DNA from: Sepiola atlantica
Taxonomy: Eukaryota; Mollusca; Cephalopoda; Sepiida; Sepiolidae
DNA: 64,000 nt
Assembly: GCA_963556195.1 (NCBI GenBank)
Contig: OY744537.1
Span: forward strand, 15,680,743-15,744,742
Direction: 5' to 3'
This document shows positions 45,809-57,505 of the stretch, in pieces. The position numbers and the translations under genes are program-made. Below the pieces are notes generated by a model. It did no database searches and had not been told where the DNA came from. It saw nothing but the letters and a program-made list of their open reading frames with translations. Within the stretch, counting starts at the first letter, position 1, and each line of letters begins with the position of its first letter.

Positions 45809-45833
45809 GCAAAGTGTGGCATCTGTTCTGATA
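45809..45833 (+). pseudogene. U2 5'-domain fragment
   Basis: CAAAGTGTGGCATCTGTTCT then GATA matches the U2-headed SINE around its branch-point-pairing segment, with A-to-G changing GTAG to GTGG. It is about 25 bases with no SINE body. Confidence 0.5.
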
Positions 45834-46498
45834 CTACACTTAATCTTTTTCTGACCTCGGTCAAAGAAGACATCTTTCTAGACTGAGGCAATCAAAAATT
45901 TTGTCCCAATCTAGATCGTTCCTTTTTGAGGAGCTTGATATTCCTTGTATTAAAAAAAACCTACCGTGTGTCGAACTCTGCCCTTAGTGGTGGGGATGGG
46001 CAAGTAAATAGCGACGCATGTACGCACTCTCATATAAGTCAAAGTTGATGTGAATACTGTATCCCACTGAGGTTTCCGCCTCAAAGATTTCGAATAGTAT
46101 AATTATAAATACGATATTTACAATGACATTTTTTACTTTCAACTAAGTATATATTAATACTACAATGTTGGTAGTTACGTGATGAATATAAATGTGTAAC
46201 ATTCTGAAAATATTTATTTATTCATGGCTATTGTTCTCATATAAGTGTTTTTCATAGGCGGTGGAGAAAGTGAACGCGGAGTGGTTAAACCTAAGGATGT
46301 ATTCCTATTCTTAGAATTGAGAATAGTTAATCCTTTCATTATTGTAATCATCTTTCTTAGTACACCTTCCAATCTTAATATTATATCTAAATTCCACGAT
46401 TTATTACACTATTCTACATAAAGTCTTGAATATCTTAACAATAACATTTTCTTCGCTTGAAATAAAATGTCTAATCATCCCAACTCATCATTGAGAAT
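45834..46498. other. Myosin intron, unassigned
   Basis: An acceptor-like site at 46258 is followed by a short open block (AVEKVNAEWLNLR), but there is no in-phase donor before the stop. Confidence 0.4.
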
Positions 46499-46745
46499 TT
46501 GCATAATTTGGGTTATTCGGATTACATTTCTCATCTTGAGTGTTATCATCACAACGTTTTGGCCGCTGTAACCTCCGGCCTTCTTCAGGTGTATCTCTTC
46601 GAACTCGGAAATATTTCTGTCGGACTCGGGAATCCGGATGGAATTACGAACGGAACCCTTTATTTAATCCACGGGGGTAGCATGCCCTTGTTCCGTCAGC
46701 TATGACTGAGAGATGAGACATGTAATCCGAATAACCAAAATTAGG
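46490..46745 (-). repeat. Family-1 foldback arm, solo copy
   Basis: Matches the left arm of 14275-14514: CATCACAACGTTTTGGCCGC, TGTAACCTCCGGCCTTCTTC, TCGAACTCGGAAATATTTCT, then CCACGGGGGTAGCATGC. Its ends AATTTGGGTTATTCGGATTA and TAATCCGAATAACCAAAATT are short inverted repeats about 200 bases apart, so only a small stem remains. On the minus strand it holds CTGAAGA, a GGCCG/CGGCC stem and AAAAC. Confidence 0.8.
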
Positions 46746-47711
46746 CAAATTATCAACCCTCATCTTAAAAAATCGGAAATATATGATTGAGACATTTTAT
46801 TAATTATTGTGAAGATCTTAATTAAGTTAACCCTCATTGTTATCTCTAGTAATATAGTTACAACTATATAATTGAAATCCTTTAATTTTTTGGTAGTTAA
46901 ATAACTTTTTTTTGTACACCTAATTTTAATACGATATCTCAATCTTCGTATCTAGCTACTGATGACCAAGATTGAGACAATGTTCTATATTAGGCCTAAT
47001 TGTTAGAATAGTAAACCTCTAATAAGATGTGTTTTCCTTAAAATAACATTTATAGCCATCCAACCAATCATTTTATTTGCTTTTGAGATAAGACAAAATA
47101 TGATTGAGATTTAAATTATCATCAAAATTTACTCCCACGTCATTTTTTTATTCACTTGTTTAATCGGTATCAATATTTGTTATTTTTGTTCAAATATGTA
47201 GAACTCTATACATTTCTGTACAATATTTCAATTTCCATGTCGCTTTACATTTTTCATAAACTATGAAGTTCTGTTTGTTCTATATTTTGTGATAATAGTT
47301 CAACAAGAAAAGAACTTTAATATTGAGCTTACACCATTATTTATATAGTCATCAACAGACAGTTGGTTCGCCGTATCACTGTTCTTCATTGTGGCTAGAC
47401 ATGGCGAGTGCTTCAAGATGGAATCCAAGACAAAACCACAAGCAACACCAGAGGATATGTTATGTAATTTAAAGCAATCGTTTCCAACTGTTCTCTCAGT
47501 TCTATCTGAAAGAAAAGCCATCTTTCACAATATTTATGATATTACTTGAAATATGATTTTTCTTTCCATTTTTTATGAAACGATAAAGAGATACACCATC
47601 AAAAGCTTTGCTAAAGTTAAATTCAAAATATCTCAACTGTAATTTAAAAGCATAATTTTTTAATCCAGTTTTCAGTTCGACAATTATTTATGTTTTATTT
47701 CTTAAATTTAG
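46746..47711. other. Myosin intron, unassigned
   Basis: AT-rich. The minus-strand open frame at 47300-47521 shows no domain. Confidence 0.45.
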
Positions 47712-47807
47712 ACGAGTCCGATGTTAGTGGCGTATCTTCGAGACTGTTTCACCAGGAAATACACCAAAAAGGACGTTGATGATGCAGCTAAAAAGTATTT
47801 TGAAATG
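47712..47807 (+). CDS. MyTH4-FERM myosin, MyTH4 exon 3
   Basis: A 96-base exon, acceptor TTTAG|ACG, donor ATG|GTTTGT, phase 0 at both ends. It encodes TSPMLVAYLRDCFTRKYTKK and DVDDAAKKYFEM. In MyTH4 domains the equivalent segment is a helix followed by an LG(R/K)KY(T/S)KKD(L/I)E-type motif, matched here by TRKYTKKDVDDA. It links the first helical core block to the conserved LEK.QF..G helix in the next exon. Confidence 0.85.
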
Positions 47808-47884
47808 GTTTGTATATCTTCATATTTAACGAATTGTATTTCTGCATCGAATTTTCTGACGATTTCGATCGCTAAAATTAAATT

Positions 47885-48185
47885 ATACTCACTTTTAGTT
47901 TGGTTTGGTTTGGTTGTTTTACGGTATATCGACCCCTTTCTGGTGATTTAATGCCGAATCCGGTAATTTTGGTAAAAGTTTTATGCTTCAATTCCTTTAT
48001 ATTTTCAAGTATTTATTCACGGTGTTTGGTTGAGTGAAAGGGGGGAAGAGAGCAAGAGGAGCAAGGGGGAGTAGGGAAGGAAATTGTTTTTTTTGTTGTT
48101 TTGTTTTTGGTTTTGCAGAACATGATTGAGTTTTGCAAAGAGAAGAACAAAACAATAAAACATCAATGTTTGGTGCGTTTTGGGT
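47885..48185 (+). repeat. Dispersed element, inverse relative of 30240-30480
   Basis: TTTGGTTGTTTTACGGTATA, AATGCCGAATCCGGTAATTT, TGGTAAAAGTTTTATGCTTC and CAGAACATGATTGAGTTTTG are the complements of blocks at 30245-30480. One copy here, none in tandem, with a G-rich insertion at 48039-48080. Confidence 0.8.
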
Positions 48186-48514
48186 CCGGAAGTCGATATC
48201 TTCAGACAGCCTATCTCGTAGCACCAGATATAAACAATTTTAGCTGTCGAGTATCAGCAGATTTTCTATAACCAACTATTCTTCATTTAACATTTAGACT
48301 TTATGTTATCGTTCATTTGAGTTGTCTTGGTGTCAGACAATTTTACTCAACACCTTTGTAGGACTATTTGTGTTTGGCCTCAAAAGCAAAAACATTCTTT
48401 CACTTCATTAATGTAAATTGCTTTCATACGGATATTTAAGTCGTTCACTTTACTCAATAAATTGATAATTATAAACTTATTTCCGGTTCGAGGTTATTAT
48501 TACGCTTATTGGAA

Positions 48515-50000
48515 GATATTTACATCCAATTAATTTCTAAATAGATATTTACATCCAATTAATTTCTAAATAGATATTTACATCCAATTAATTACTAAAT
48601 AGATATTTACATCCATTTAATTTCTAAATAGATATTTACATCCAATTAATTTATAAATAGATATTTACATCCAATTAATTTCTAAATAGATATTTACATC
48701 CATTTAATTTCTAAATAGATATTTACATCCAATTAATTTCTAAATAGATATTTACATCCAATTAATTTCTAAATAGATATTTACATCCAATTAATTTATA
48801 AATAGATATTTACATCCAATTAATTTCTAAATAGATATTTACATCCAATTAATTTCTAAATAGATATTTACATCCAATTAATTTCTAAATAGATATTTAC
48901 ATCCAATTAATTTCTAAATAGATATTTACATCCATTTAATTTCTAAATAGATATTTACATCCAATTGATTTCTAAATAGATATTTACATCCAATTAATTT
49001 CTAAATAGATATTTACATCCAATTAATTTCTAAATAGATATTTACATCCAATTAATTTCTAAATAGATATTTACATCCAATTAATTTCTAAATAGATATT
49101 TACATCCAATTAATTTCTAAATAGATATTTACATCCAATTAATTTCTAAATAGATATTTACATCCAATTAATTTCTAAATAGATATTTACATCTAATCAA
49201 TTTCTAAATAAATATTTACATCCAATTAATTTCTAAATAGATATTTACATCCAATTAATTTCTAAATAGATATTTACATCCAATTAATTACTAAATAGAT
49301 ATTTACATCCAATTAATTTCTAAATAGATATTTACATCCAATTAATTTCTAAATAGATATTTACATCCAATTAATTTCTAAATAGATATTTACATCCAAT
49401 TAATTTCTAAATAGATATTTACATCCAATTAATTTCTAAATAGATATTTACATCTAATCAATTTCTAAATAAATATTTACATCCAATTAATTTCTAAATA
49501 GATATTTACATCCAATTAATTTCTAAATAGATATTTACATCCAATTAATTACTAAATAGATATTTACATCCAATTAATTTCTAAATAGATATTTACATCC
49601 AATTAATTTCTAAATAGATATTTACATCCAATTAATTTCTAAATAGATATTTACATCCAATTAATTACTAAATAAATATTTACATCCAATTAATTTCTAA
49701 ATAGATATTTACATCCAATTAATTTCTAAATAGATATTTACATCCAATTAATTTCTAAATAGATATTTACATCCATTTAATTTCTAAATAGATATTTACA
49801 TCCAATTAATTTCTAAATAGATATTTAAATCCAATTGATTTCTAAATAGATATTTACATCCAATTAATTTCTAAATAGATATTTACATCCAATTAATTTC
49901 TAAATAGATATTTACATCCAATTAATTTCTAAATAGATATTTACATCCAATTAATTTCTAAATAGATATTTACATCTAATTAATTTCTAAATAGATATTA
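48515..50000. repeat. 29-bp tandem array, about 51 units
   Basis: Units of TAGATATTTACATCCAATTA plus ATTTCTAAA. Variants include CATCCATTTAATT, ATTACTAAA and ATTTATAAA. A distinctive unit, CATCTAATCAATTTC then AAATAAATATT, recurs 261 bases apart (49191 and 49452), exactly nine units, with matching neighbours: a multi-unit duplication. It lies wholly within a myosin intron. Confidence 0.96.
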
Positions 50001-50773
50001 AAACAATATCACTATAGCAAAATTAGGTATAACTTTACAACGATTTGGTTCATTCAATAATTTTGTAAAACACATAAACAAACAAATAAACAAAGGGAAA
50101 CCAAATTAAAAGCACAAGACAAGCTGAGAATGCTTGGTAGGTACGGCAAGTATAAAATAAGTGTTTATTTATAAACTGTACTTGCACGTTTACGGATTAA
50201 AGTTATTTTGTACATCTTTAACGATTTCTTAACCGTTTGGCTTTAGTAGTTTAATGTCAAGGCGAGGAAAAGTTATGAGTGCGAGCAAAAAAAAAATTGT
50301 CAGAGGCTGAGCAGGCTCGATCTGTCCTGCTGCTTTTCGTATCCTGACGTTTTTTTTTTGTATTTTTGCACCGTATTTTATACACTAACGTGGCTTAAAA
50401 TATCTCCTGGCGTTTTACTAATCGTAATTAGTTGTTTAGTGTGTGTCTTCTAATACATTACTTCTTAGAATCAGCTGTATGTTCCTCAACTCACTTTTCT
50501 TCCTCTAAAAACAATCCGACATTCGTATTAGCCTTGTCTAAACCAAACAGATTCAACATTGTATTCCTTTCCTGTAGGCCAGACTTGCTCAGTTGGAACA
50601 GGCAAACTAAATGAATGCACCTATTTTCTGAGCCGACAGAACAAAGTTAACAACTTATCTACGATCGATACATACACTTTCTCCATTTCCTTTTTTTCTT
50701 TTTAAGTAATTTTGTATTAGCTTTGTTTTCTTTTTTAATTTTTTGTGTGTTTTTTTTTCCTGATTTATTCTAG
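50001..50773. other. Myosin intron, unassigned
   Basis: A T-rich tract (50680-50760) precedes the acceptor. No element recognised. Confidence 0.45.
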
Positions 50774-50889
50774 AACAAGAATCCGACACACGAGATGAAA
50801 GACGTTCCATTCCTTTCGAATCATTCGCAGAGTATTTTGGAAAAAATCCAGTTTGTATGCGGTCTTGGAATGTATAAATCAGAAATTCG
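50774..50889 (+). CDS. MyTH4-FERM myosin, MyTH4 exon 4
   Basis: A 116-base exon, acceptor TTCTAG|AAC, donor CG|GTAAAA. It starts in phase 0 and ends two bases into a codon. It encodes NKNPTHEMKDVPFLSNHSQS then ILEKIQFVCGLGMYKSEI. The LEKIQFVCGLG block corresponds to the MyTH4 LEKLHFIIGNGI motif of myosin VIIa. The split Arg codon (CG|C) is completed by the exon at 56021, giving ..EIRDELYCQ, the near-invariant R(D)E(I/L)YCQ of the family. Confidence 0.93.
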
Positions 50890-51039
50890 GTAAAATACAT
50901 ACTTAATCAAATTCTTATAACTATATTTCCATGAAATTCGCGAATAATAAAACAACTATGTAAAACAAAAAATGCACAATTTACAGAAAACAATGGTTTT
51001 ATCTTTAGTATTAGTCAGCACACCAGACATTACCATTCA
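50890..51039. other. Myosin intron, short unassigned segment
   Basis: AT-rich, no element recognised. Confidence 0.45.
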
Positions 51040-51340
51040 TTTCTTATTGATAACAACCGATAGCTTTCCCTGGAATATGAGTGACAGTATCCTCATATAT
51101 TCCAGTACTCTCCGTTCCACTCAACCATTATTGTAACTCACTTGATGTCTGCACACCAACTGGTAAAAGTGATTTATTTCCGACAACGGCCTTTGCATTT
51201 CTCTGGAAGCTGAGTGACAATTAAATTACGTAAAAAATATTTTAGTACTGTCAGGTCCTTTCCATCTCAAGTCTTAATGGCATCATTCCTCGTCAGTCTT
51301 TCTATTGTCTAATACCGTTCACGTTCACGTTGGTGGTACC
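51040..51340 (-). repeat. Dispersed repeat R57, degenerate copy
   Basis: CTTTCCCTGGAATATGAGTG and ACAGTATCCTCATATATTCC correspond to TTTCTGGAATCTGAGTAACA and GTATGCTCCCCTAAGATTCC at 55547-55585. A second block (51196-51225) repeats the TCTCTGGAAGCTGAGTGACA part. Confidence 0.5.
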
Positions 51341-51479
51341 GACCGATGCTATTAGGGGGCCTTTAAGTACCTAGTAGGGCCAGCACCATTCAGATTTGCA
51401 CTGAAAGGACATGGGGAGTACTAGCATCCTGATGATGGCTATTGCAATTCAAGTTCTCTTGCGTTTGTCTTTATATGTA

Positions 51480-52450
51480 GCATTTTCTTTCTATGTTTTA
51501 ATGTGTAACTCTTAATACGTAACACTTAATATGTCTTAATACGTAACGCTTTTCTTAATGTCTTAATATGTAACACATAATATGTAACATTTAATATGTC
51601 TTAACATATTTTAATATGTAACGCATAATAGTCTTAATATGTAACACTTAATATGTAACACATAATAGTCTTAATATTTAACCCTTAATACGTAACACTT
51701 AATATTTCTTAATATGTAACGCTTTTCTTAATGTCTTAATATGTAACACATAATATGTAACATTTAATATGTCTTAACATATTTCAATATGTAACACATA
51801 ATAGTCTTAATATGTAACACTTAATATGTAACACATAATAGTCTTAATTTTTAACCCTTAATACGTAACACTTAATATTTCTTAATATGTAACACTTTTC
51901 TTAGTGTCTTATTATGTAACACATAATATGTAACATTTAATATGTCTTAACATATTTTAATATGTAACACATAATAGTCTTAATATGTAACACTTAATAT
52001 GTAACACATTATAGTCTTAATATTTAACCATTAATACGTAACACTTAATATGTCTTAATATGTAACGCTTTTCTTAATGTCTTAATATGTAACACATAAT
52101 ATGTAACATTTAATATGTCTTAACATATTTTAATATGTAACGCATAATAGTCTTAATATGTAACACTTAATATGTAACACATAATAGTCTTAATATTTAA
52201 CCCTTAATACGTAACACTTAATATGTCTTAATATGTAACACTTTTCTTAGTGTCTTAATACGTAACATTTAATATGTAATACCTAATATGTAACACTTTA
52301 TATGTCTAGATATGTAACCCTTAAAATGTAACACATTTCTTAATATGTCTTAATATGTAACACCCAATATGTAACAATAAATATGTAATACTTCATATTT
52401 TTTTAATATTTAAGACTTAACATGTTTTAACATGTAAGACTTTATATGTA
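51480..52450. repeat. 173-bp higher-order tandem repeat
   Basis: Basic motif CTTAATATGTAACACTTAAT in short variants. Larger units recur at exactly 173 bp: the AACRCTTTTCTTARTGTCTT block begins at 51545, 51718, 51891, 52064 and 52237. Units differ by a few substitutions. The last 150 bases decay into irregular ATATGTAAC repeats. Confidence 0.95.
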
Positions 52451-52619
52451 ACATTTTTTCTTCGGATCATGTTTATTTTATTTTAACTCACCTTTAATTA
52501 GTTAGTTTTATTTGATTAGGTGCGTCGGTTTTTGTCACTCTGTGAGTTTTCTTAATGTGCCAACGTGTGCAGTGTATTGTGCATAGTTATCAGTTTCCTG
52601 CATCAGGGGTCGCGGGTTC

Positions 52620-52639
52620 TCCTTCTTCTTCTTCTTCTT

Positions 52640-52732
<93 letters not shown>

Positions 52733-52765
52733 TTCTTCTTCTTCTTCTTCTTCTTCATCTTCTTA

Positions 52766-52805
<40 letters not shown>

Positions 52806-52827
52806 CTTCTTCTTCTTCCTCTTCTTA

Positions 52828-52886
<59 letters not shown>

Positions 52887-52887
52887 T
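52620..52887. repeat. Long (TTC)n(TTA)n trinucleotide array
   Basis: Alternating TTC and TTA blocks. Open frames of poly-Ser, poly-Tyr, poly-Leu or poly-Ile across it are artefacts. Confidence 0.97.
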
Positions 52888-53860
52888 GACTCACTAGGAG
52901 TGCTAACACAATTCATTAACCGACATCGCTCACTGGTAACAACAAGTAGTGTTCTCTAGGGTTAGAGTGTAGCACTACATTCGACCAATTGTTTATCTCC
53001 AGCAGATTATTTTGACAGTGGCTCGTCACGTAACAACTGAAGTCTTGTTTACATGTCGTAGGTAGTCAGCTCTATCAGTTATGACGTCTATCTATAGTAG
53101 TAACAACGATGACCGTGACAGTGTGTAGAGTTGATCTGCCTCTCTCTCTTTCTTTCGTTTCATCTTCGTTGTTGTTAACAGTCATGGAAATAGCATTTAA
53201 AAAAGACAACACCATTATTTTTTACCATGCGGCCTTTATGTGGTTGTACAGATATATTTTCTTTTCATATGTTCGTATTATATGCAATATATTGCAGAGT
53301 TACATTAGTATTACATAAGATTATCCTTCCTCGATCCCCTCTCCTCGGAGGCGATAATAGATATCTGAACAATACGTCTGGCTCCGTTTAGACCATCAGC
53401 CGAAGAGAATGATTCTGCTAGGTGCCATCTAGACATTCTGCATGTTACGCAATTTCCTAAACACGTCAGTTTAAATTCTACTCTAATTTCTAATTGAAAA
53501 TTCCTCTTTCATTAATCTAGCGTCACGTGTAAAATTCCGTTTCTGCATTATTATAGTATAGCAACGTCCGAAAATGGCTATCTGAGTGACAACAAGATAG
53601 TCCATATTTCCGGTACTACGCTTTTATTGGTGACCATTGCACATCACTTTGCGTTATCGTAACAATCGTTTACCACTTATTCTTCGCTGATAAGGGCAGT
53701 CGGCTTTCTCTAGAATTTGACTCTTAATAAGCCTCCTCGGGATTCGATGCCCTGCTAGTGGAGGTATGGGTGGTGCTCTGTTTTCTCGGTCTTTCCATCC
53801 TCCATGACACTTCATGACTATTTTCTGTGGAACCAACCGATTCTGGCGCCACCACGTGTT
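52888..53860 (-). repeat. Dispersed repeat R57 copy with a trinucleotide flank
   Basis: CACTAGGAGTGCTAACACAA and GCTCACTGGTAACAACAAG (52890-52948) match 55358-55410, which likewise follows a trinucleotide array. At 53680-53855, TTTCCATCCTCCATGACACT and TTCTGGCGCCAC match 55620-55690. About 700 bases between these blocks are absent from the 55.4-kb copy. Confidence 0.65.
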
Positions 53861-53929
53861 TTTTTTTTATCCAACATGATAGATTCAGTTCCTTTGGTTT
53901 CGCATAATTTTCTTTTATAGTTACGTTTA

Positions 53930-54970
53930 TGCAACATTATTATATTTCAGTTCACGTGGGATTTGTCATCTGTTTATGTGGGCTGGTTTCCGCACTCAAA
54001 GATTTAAAAGAAAATATTTCAGCTGTTTTCGTCAGCGTAGTGCTTTGTATGGTGTCAATACTATTAGTATATTTCGAGGTTTTTCGAAAATGTTCATTAT
54101 TAGTATTGCAGTTGTTTGTTGTCATGTACAAAATTCCATTCAGCTCTCTTGAAAGTTCCATGGATTTGCTTAGATTTTCGGATTTCTCCATCTTAACCAT
54201 GTTAACTGCTGGGATAGGGAATCTACTGTTTTTTTCGTCTTGTTGCATATTATCACGTCAGATTTTCTTGCTTGTTTCAGTTTGTCAATTTGTATTTCCA
54301 TATCTCAAAGGATTGTATGCAGTTCACTTTTCAATACTGGCCCCAAGTTGTGTCTGTGCCATTTGTATGTACGTTTAATGGGCAATTGTTTGCACAGTTC
54401 TAAGTGGACTACTTTTCCGACCCAGTCATGTTTGTTTTATACTATTTTTTTGTGTGCTAGTTTGCTGCATTTACTAATGATGTGGTTTTCTGTTTCGTTT
54501 CTTTGTCCACAGATTCTACATTTACTGTGTTCCTGGGTTTTGTCTATCTTGGTTTTTATTTAGTTTGTTCTAATTGTGTTCATTTTTCAGCTGTGAATAG
54601 CGATTCCGTTCCTCTGTTCAAGTGTCCTTTCCAAAACTATTTCCATGTGTTTTTGTGCTTTTTTTTGTGTCAGTGTCATAAATCGTCCATGTAGCTGCTT
54701 CTTTTCAAATATTCTTTTCGTCTTTTTGTTTCTTGTTTTTGTTTTTTGTTTCTTGTTTTTGTTTTTTGTTTCTTGTTTCGCTGTTTTCAGTATTGTCCAC
54801 GTTGGTATTGCTTTTGGCGGCAGTAATCAGCCTCTTTGTATTTTGTGTTATGTATTTTTCTAGTCCTTTTATCACATCGTCCACGCTGTCTACAAAACTT
54901 CCGCGTCTTCTCTTTCTTTTTTTCCTTTTTATCGTGCTTTCCTTCGTGAGCCGTTGATTGTGCATGGTCA
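53930..54970 (-). pseudogene. LINE ORF2 C-terminus with CCHC motif, degenerate
   Basis: Minus-strand frames: LITAAKSNTNVDN, then after breaks KCRICGQRNETENHIISKC, SKLAHKK, HDWVGKVVHLELCKQL, KWHRHN and KARKSDVIICNKTKK. The C..C....E...H....C motif followed by SKLA...Y..RHD.V...(V/I)H..LC and a D(V/I)(I/V)..DK block is the usual tail of a LINE-encoded protein. A 98-codon open frame at 53952-54248 is part of it. Stops elsewhere show it is dead. It is antisense within a myosin intron. A short second copy lies at 57714-57870. Confidence 0.75.
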
Positions 54971-55274
54971 TTAGATTCCTACTTCATTTATCTAAGTACC
55001 TGATTTCTTATTTCATCCAGTTCATGAAACGTGAAAAGTATCTTACGAATGGTATTTATTCATTTTAATAAAGGTTTACTATATATTTCTGTTTCAATGA
55101 GCTTTATGCTTCTTCTCAGTATTGTTTTTAATTAATATCTCTTTCCTCTCTGTTGATTTTAGCTTGTCCGCTACCAGAATACCCATATATTTATAGGTCT
55201 GGCGTTCACGAAATGTCCTCATCATCTTTCGATTCGACAGTTCTATGCCTTCCGCTATTTCACGTTTCGATTCT

Positions 55275-55294
55275 TCTTCTATTATTATTATTAT

Positions 55295-55332
<38 letters not shown>

Positions 55333-55358
55333 ATAGTAGTAGTAGTAGTAGTAGTAGT
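55275..55358. repeat. (TTA)n(TAG)n trinucleotide array
   Basis: TTA units pass into TAG units. Precedes an R57 repeat copy, as at 52620-52887. Confidence 0.95.
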
Positions 55359-55700
55359 ATTCACTAGGAGTTCTCATTACCAATGATCACTCACTGGCAA
55401 CAACAGGTATTGTTCTGTCGAGTTTGACATAAAATTTCACTAAATTTCTAGTAATTTCCGCTTCTTTTAATCACTGTTGCAAATCACTTCGCCTTCTCTC
55501 AACGGCTGTTTATCCATCAGCCCTTTATGATAACGGCTGTTGATATTTTCTGGAATCTGAGTAACAGTATGCTCCCCTAAGATTCCGGTACATCCCAGTT
55601 GAGATCTGGATAGTTTTCTACCTTTACAAGCTTTCCATCCTCCTTGACCCTTCAATATCAGTTTCTGTGTTACGAAGCGATGCTGGTGCCACTTCGCTTT
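55359..55700 (-). repeat. Dispersed repeat R57, copy at 55.4 kb
   Basis: Contains AACGGCTGTTTATCCATCAG, TTTTCTGGAATCTGAGTAAC, CCGGTACATCCCAGTTGAG and AGCTTTCCATCCTCCTTG, which match 57337-57490 closely. On the minus strand both copies keep an open frame (GGWKACKGRKLSRSQLGCTG then ILGEHTVTQIPENINSR). The protein identity is unknown to me. It could be a SINE or a fragment of a larger retroelement. Confidence 0.75.
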
Positions 55701-56020
55701 TCATTTGAAAAAGTTGTTAGGCAAAGGTAATGAAATCAACTATGAAACAGAAGATTAAAACAGCCCATTCAGTGGGGCATATCACCGTAGCGTTAATATT
55801 ATACATAGCTGGATGGAAAGAAAAAGAGAGAGGAATGGAGAGAAGGAGAGGTACAGCGAACAAACAAAAAACTAATTCAGTATTTTAATTTTTTAAATTT
55901 AACTGGCTTTGCAAACTCACTTTTACAGGTTCAAACAATCTAATCCGAGCTAAATAGGCGACCCAACGTATCACATTTTTCTAATCATTTATACATGTGT
56001 TTCTTTCTTTCTCATATTAG
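55701..56020. other. Myosin intron end
   Basis: No element recognised. A T-rich tract leads to the acceptor CTCATATTAG. Confidence 0.5.
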
Positions 56021-56138
56021 CGATGAATTGTACTGCCAAGTGTTGAAGCAGCTGACTAATAACCCATCACGAAACAGTTTGTCACGTGGGTGGATTTTGC
56101 TTTTCCTGTTAGTCGGTGCATTCATTCCAAGCGAAAGG
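56021..56138 (+). CDS. MyTH4-FERM myosin, MyTH4 exon 5
   Basis: A 118-base exon, acceptor ATATTAG|CGA, donor AGG|GTAAAA. After completing the split Arg codon it encodes DELYCQVLKQLTNNPSRNSL then SRGWILLFLLVGAFIPSER. This is the most conserved part of MyTH4: myosin VIIa has [20 protein letters not shown] then ARGWILVSLCVGCFAPSEK. It forms the central helical bundle. The following intron is only 120 bp, in contrast to all others in the window. Confidence 0.96.
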
Positions 56139-56258
56139 GTAAAACATTTGATACTTCCATTGCATCTTATATTTGATAATTTTAAACTTCACCTAACTTT
56201 AGTAGCTCATTTTTCTTTCTTTTTTTTCGATTTACTTTATTTTTTTATCTATTTTCAG

Positions 56259-56387
56259 TTCGTACCATGTCTGCTGCAATTCCTGCAAGATGCACAGACA
56301 GAATTTGCACACAAAATTGAACGTGGTCTTCGAAGGACGTTTTCCACAGGAACCAGGGGATTTCCTCCAGGATGGACAGAATTTCAG
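56259..56387 (+). CDS. MyTH4-FERM myosin, end of MyTH4
   Basis: A 129-base exon, acceptor TTTTCAG|TTC, donor CAG|GTACCG, phase 0 at both ends. FVPCLLQFLQDAQTEFAHKI then ERGLRRTFSTGTRGFPPGWTEFQ aligns with myosin VIIa FVKYLRNFI.......YC, then [23 protein letters not shown]. The RLRRTF.NG.R..PPSW.E pattern closes MyTH4 domains. Changes such as KYLRNFI to PCLLQFL suggest a diverged paralogue or lineage-specific evolution. Confidence 0.95.
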
Positions 56388-57278
56388 GTACCGACGTCAA
56401 ATATTTCTTCAGAAAAGCGTTTTTCACTATTGTGTCACCGCTTATCAAGGCCAAAAGGCAACTAGAGGATAAGGGTGAATGAGGTTGTCAGTTATCGATG
56501 AACAACACTGTGAGAGGATTGGAAACGATGCGTGAAATGGTCAGAATTATTAGGCGAACGGCTCGATGAAAATTAGTTAACATTAGACTTGAAAACGACT
56601 GTACTGCAGTCAGCAGTGATATTGGAAATAAACTTTGTTCATGGAAGTTCTGTATAGTTCTCAGGTACACAGGGGAAGAAATGACAATTCTTTACAGTGG
56701 TTGTAGGTAGACGAATTTTTTCTGTGAATGTTTTATAGGGGGAGTTCAGAAATATGAACTGAGTCGAGCACCTTCCATTAAAATACCGAAGTGAAAAAAT
56801 CAGCAACGTCTCTTTTTGTAATAATAGGGCTGTAGAGACGAGAACAAATCATCGCCACTAGATTTCGAAGTCGACTTTGTTGTTTGTCACGACAGGAAAA
56901 AGTGGGCTTTGTTGCATAAGTACTTGATCGGTATATCATAGCGACTATTTTGTTTTACAACGAATTGTATTATCGATCTTTCGATCTTCCTAGAACTATT
57001 TTAACTTGAAAATTAATGAAAACATTAACAAACGCAACCAAAGTGCTCAACAAACTTAAATAGTTCGGACAGACGAAATATATCTCGTGAAAAAACATTT
57101 GGAAAAGCCATGAACATCAGCATTCTTATTCTGAGTTTTTAAACGATGTTACGAAAAGTTTGATCCACAAAACACGAAGAAATGCCAGTTTTACATGTGT
57201 AGAAGCACCGTTGTTAACCTCGATGTTCGATCTCGCGTCTGACACGTCATTGCTTGCCACACACAGTGGTAGATGCGA
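56388..57278. other. Myosin intron, unassigned
   Basis: No element recognised. Confidence 0.45.
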
Positions 57279-57329
57279 CTAAAAGAAGGCAACGGTTTCG
57301 GATGTTGATTCCTCGTGAATTTCCACCCA

Positions 57330-57505
57330 AACTTCTCGCAACGGCTGTTTATCTTCGAGCCTTTTCTGAAAACGGCTGTTGATTTTCTCTGGAATTTGAG
57401 TAACAGCATGCCTCCCTAAGATTCCAGTACATCCCAGTTGAGATTTGGATAGTTCTCTACCTCTACAAGCTTTCCATCCTCCTTGCTCTAGCACCAGCCC
57501 AACCA
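57330..57505 (-). repeat. Dispersed repeat R57, copy at 57.4 kb
   Basis: Close match to 55490-55660: CAACGGCTGTTTATC, TTCTCTGGAATTTGAGTAAC, AAGATTCCAGTACATCCCAG and AGCTTTCCATCCTCCTTG. The minus-strand frame GGWKACRGRELSKSQLGCTG then ILGRHAVTQIPEKINSR is conserved between the two. Confidence 0.8.

Noticed and set aside
46259..46316. Possible extra myosin exon (AVEKVNAEWLNLR)
   Set aside because: The acceptor is acceptable, but no donor in phase precedes the stop, and the MyTH4 alignment has no gap there.
52555..52959. 134-codon frame rich in Ser, Tyr and Leu
   Set aside because: Product of a (TTC)n(TTA)n array; no conserved ends.
54705..54971. Lys-rich 88-codon minus-strand frame as a gene
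   Set aside because: It is part of the degenerate LINE tail and is repeated, truncated, at 57710-57870.
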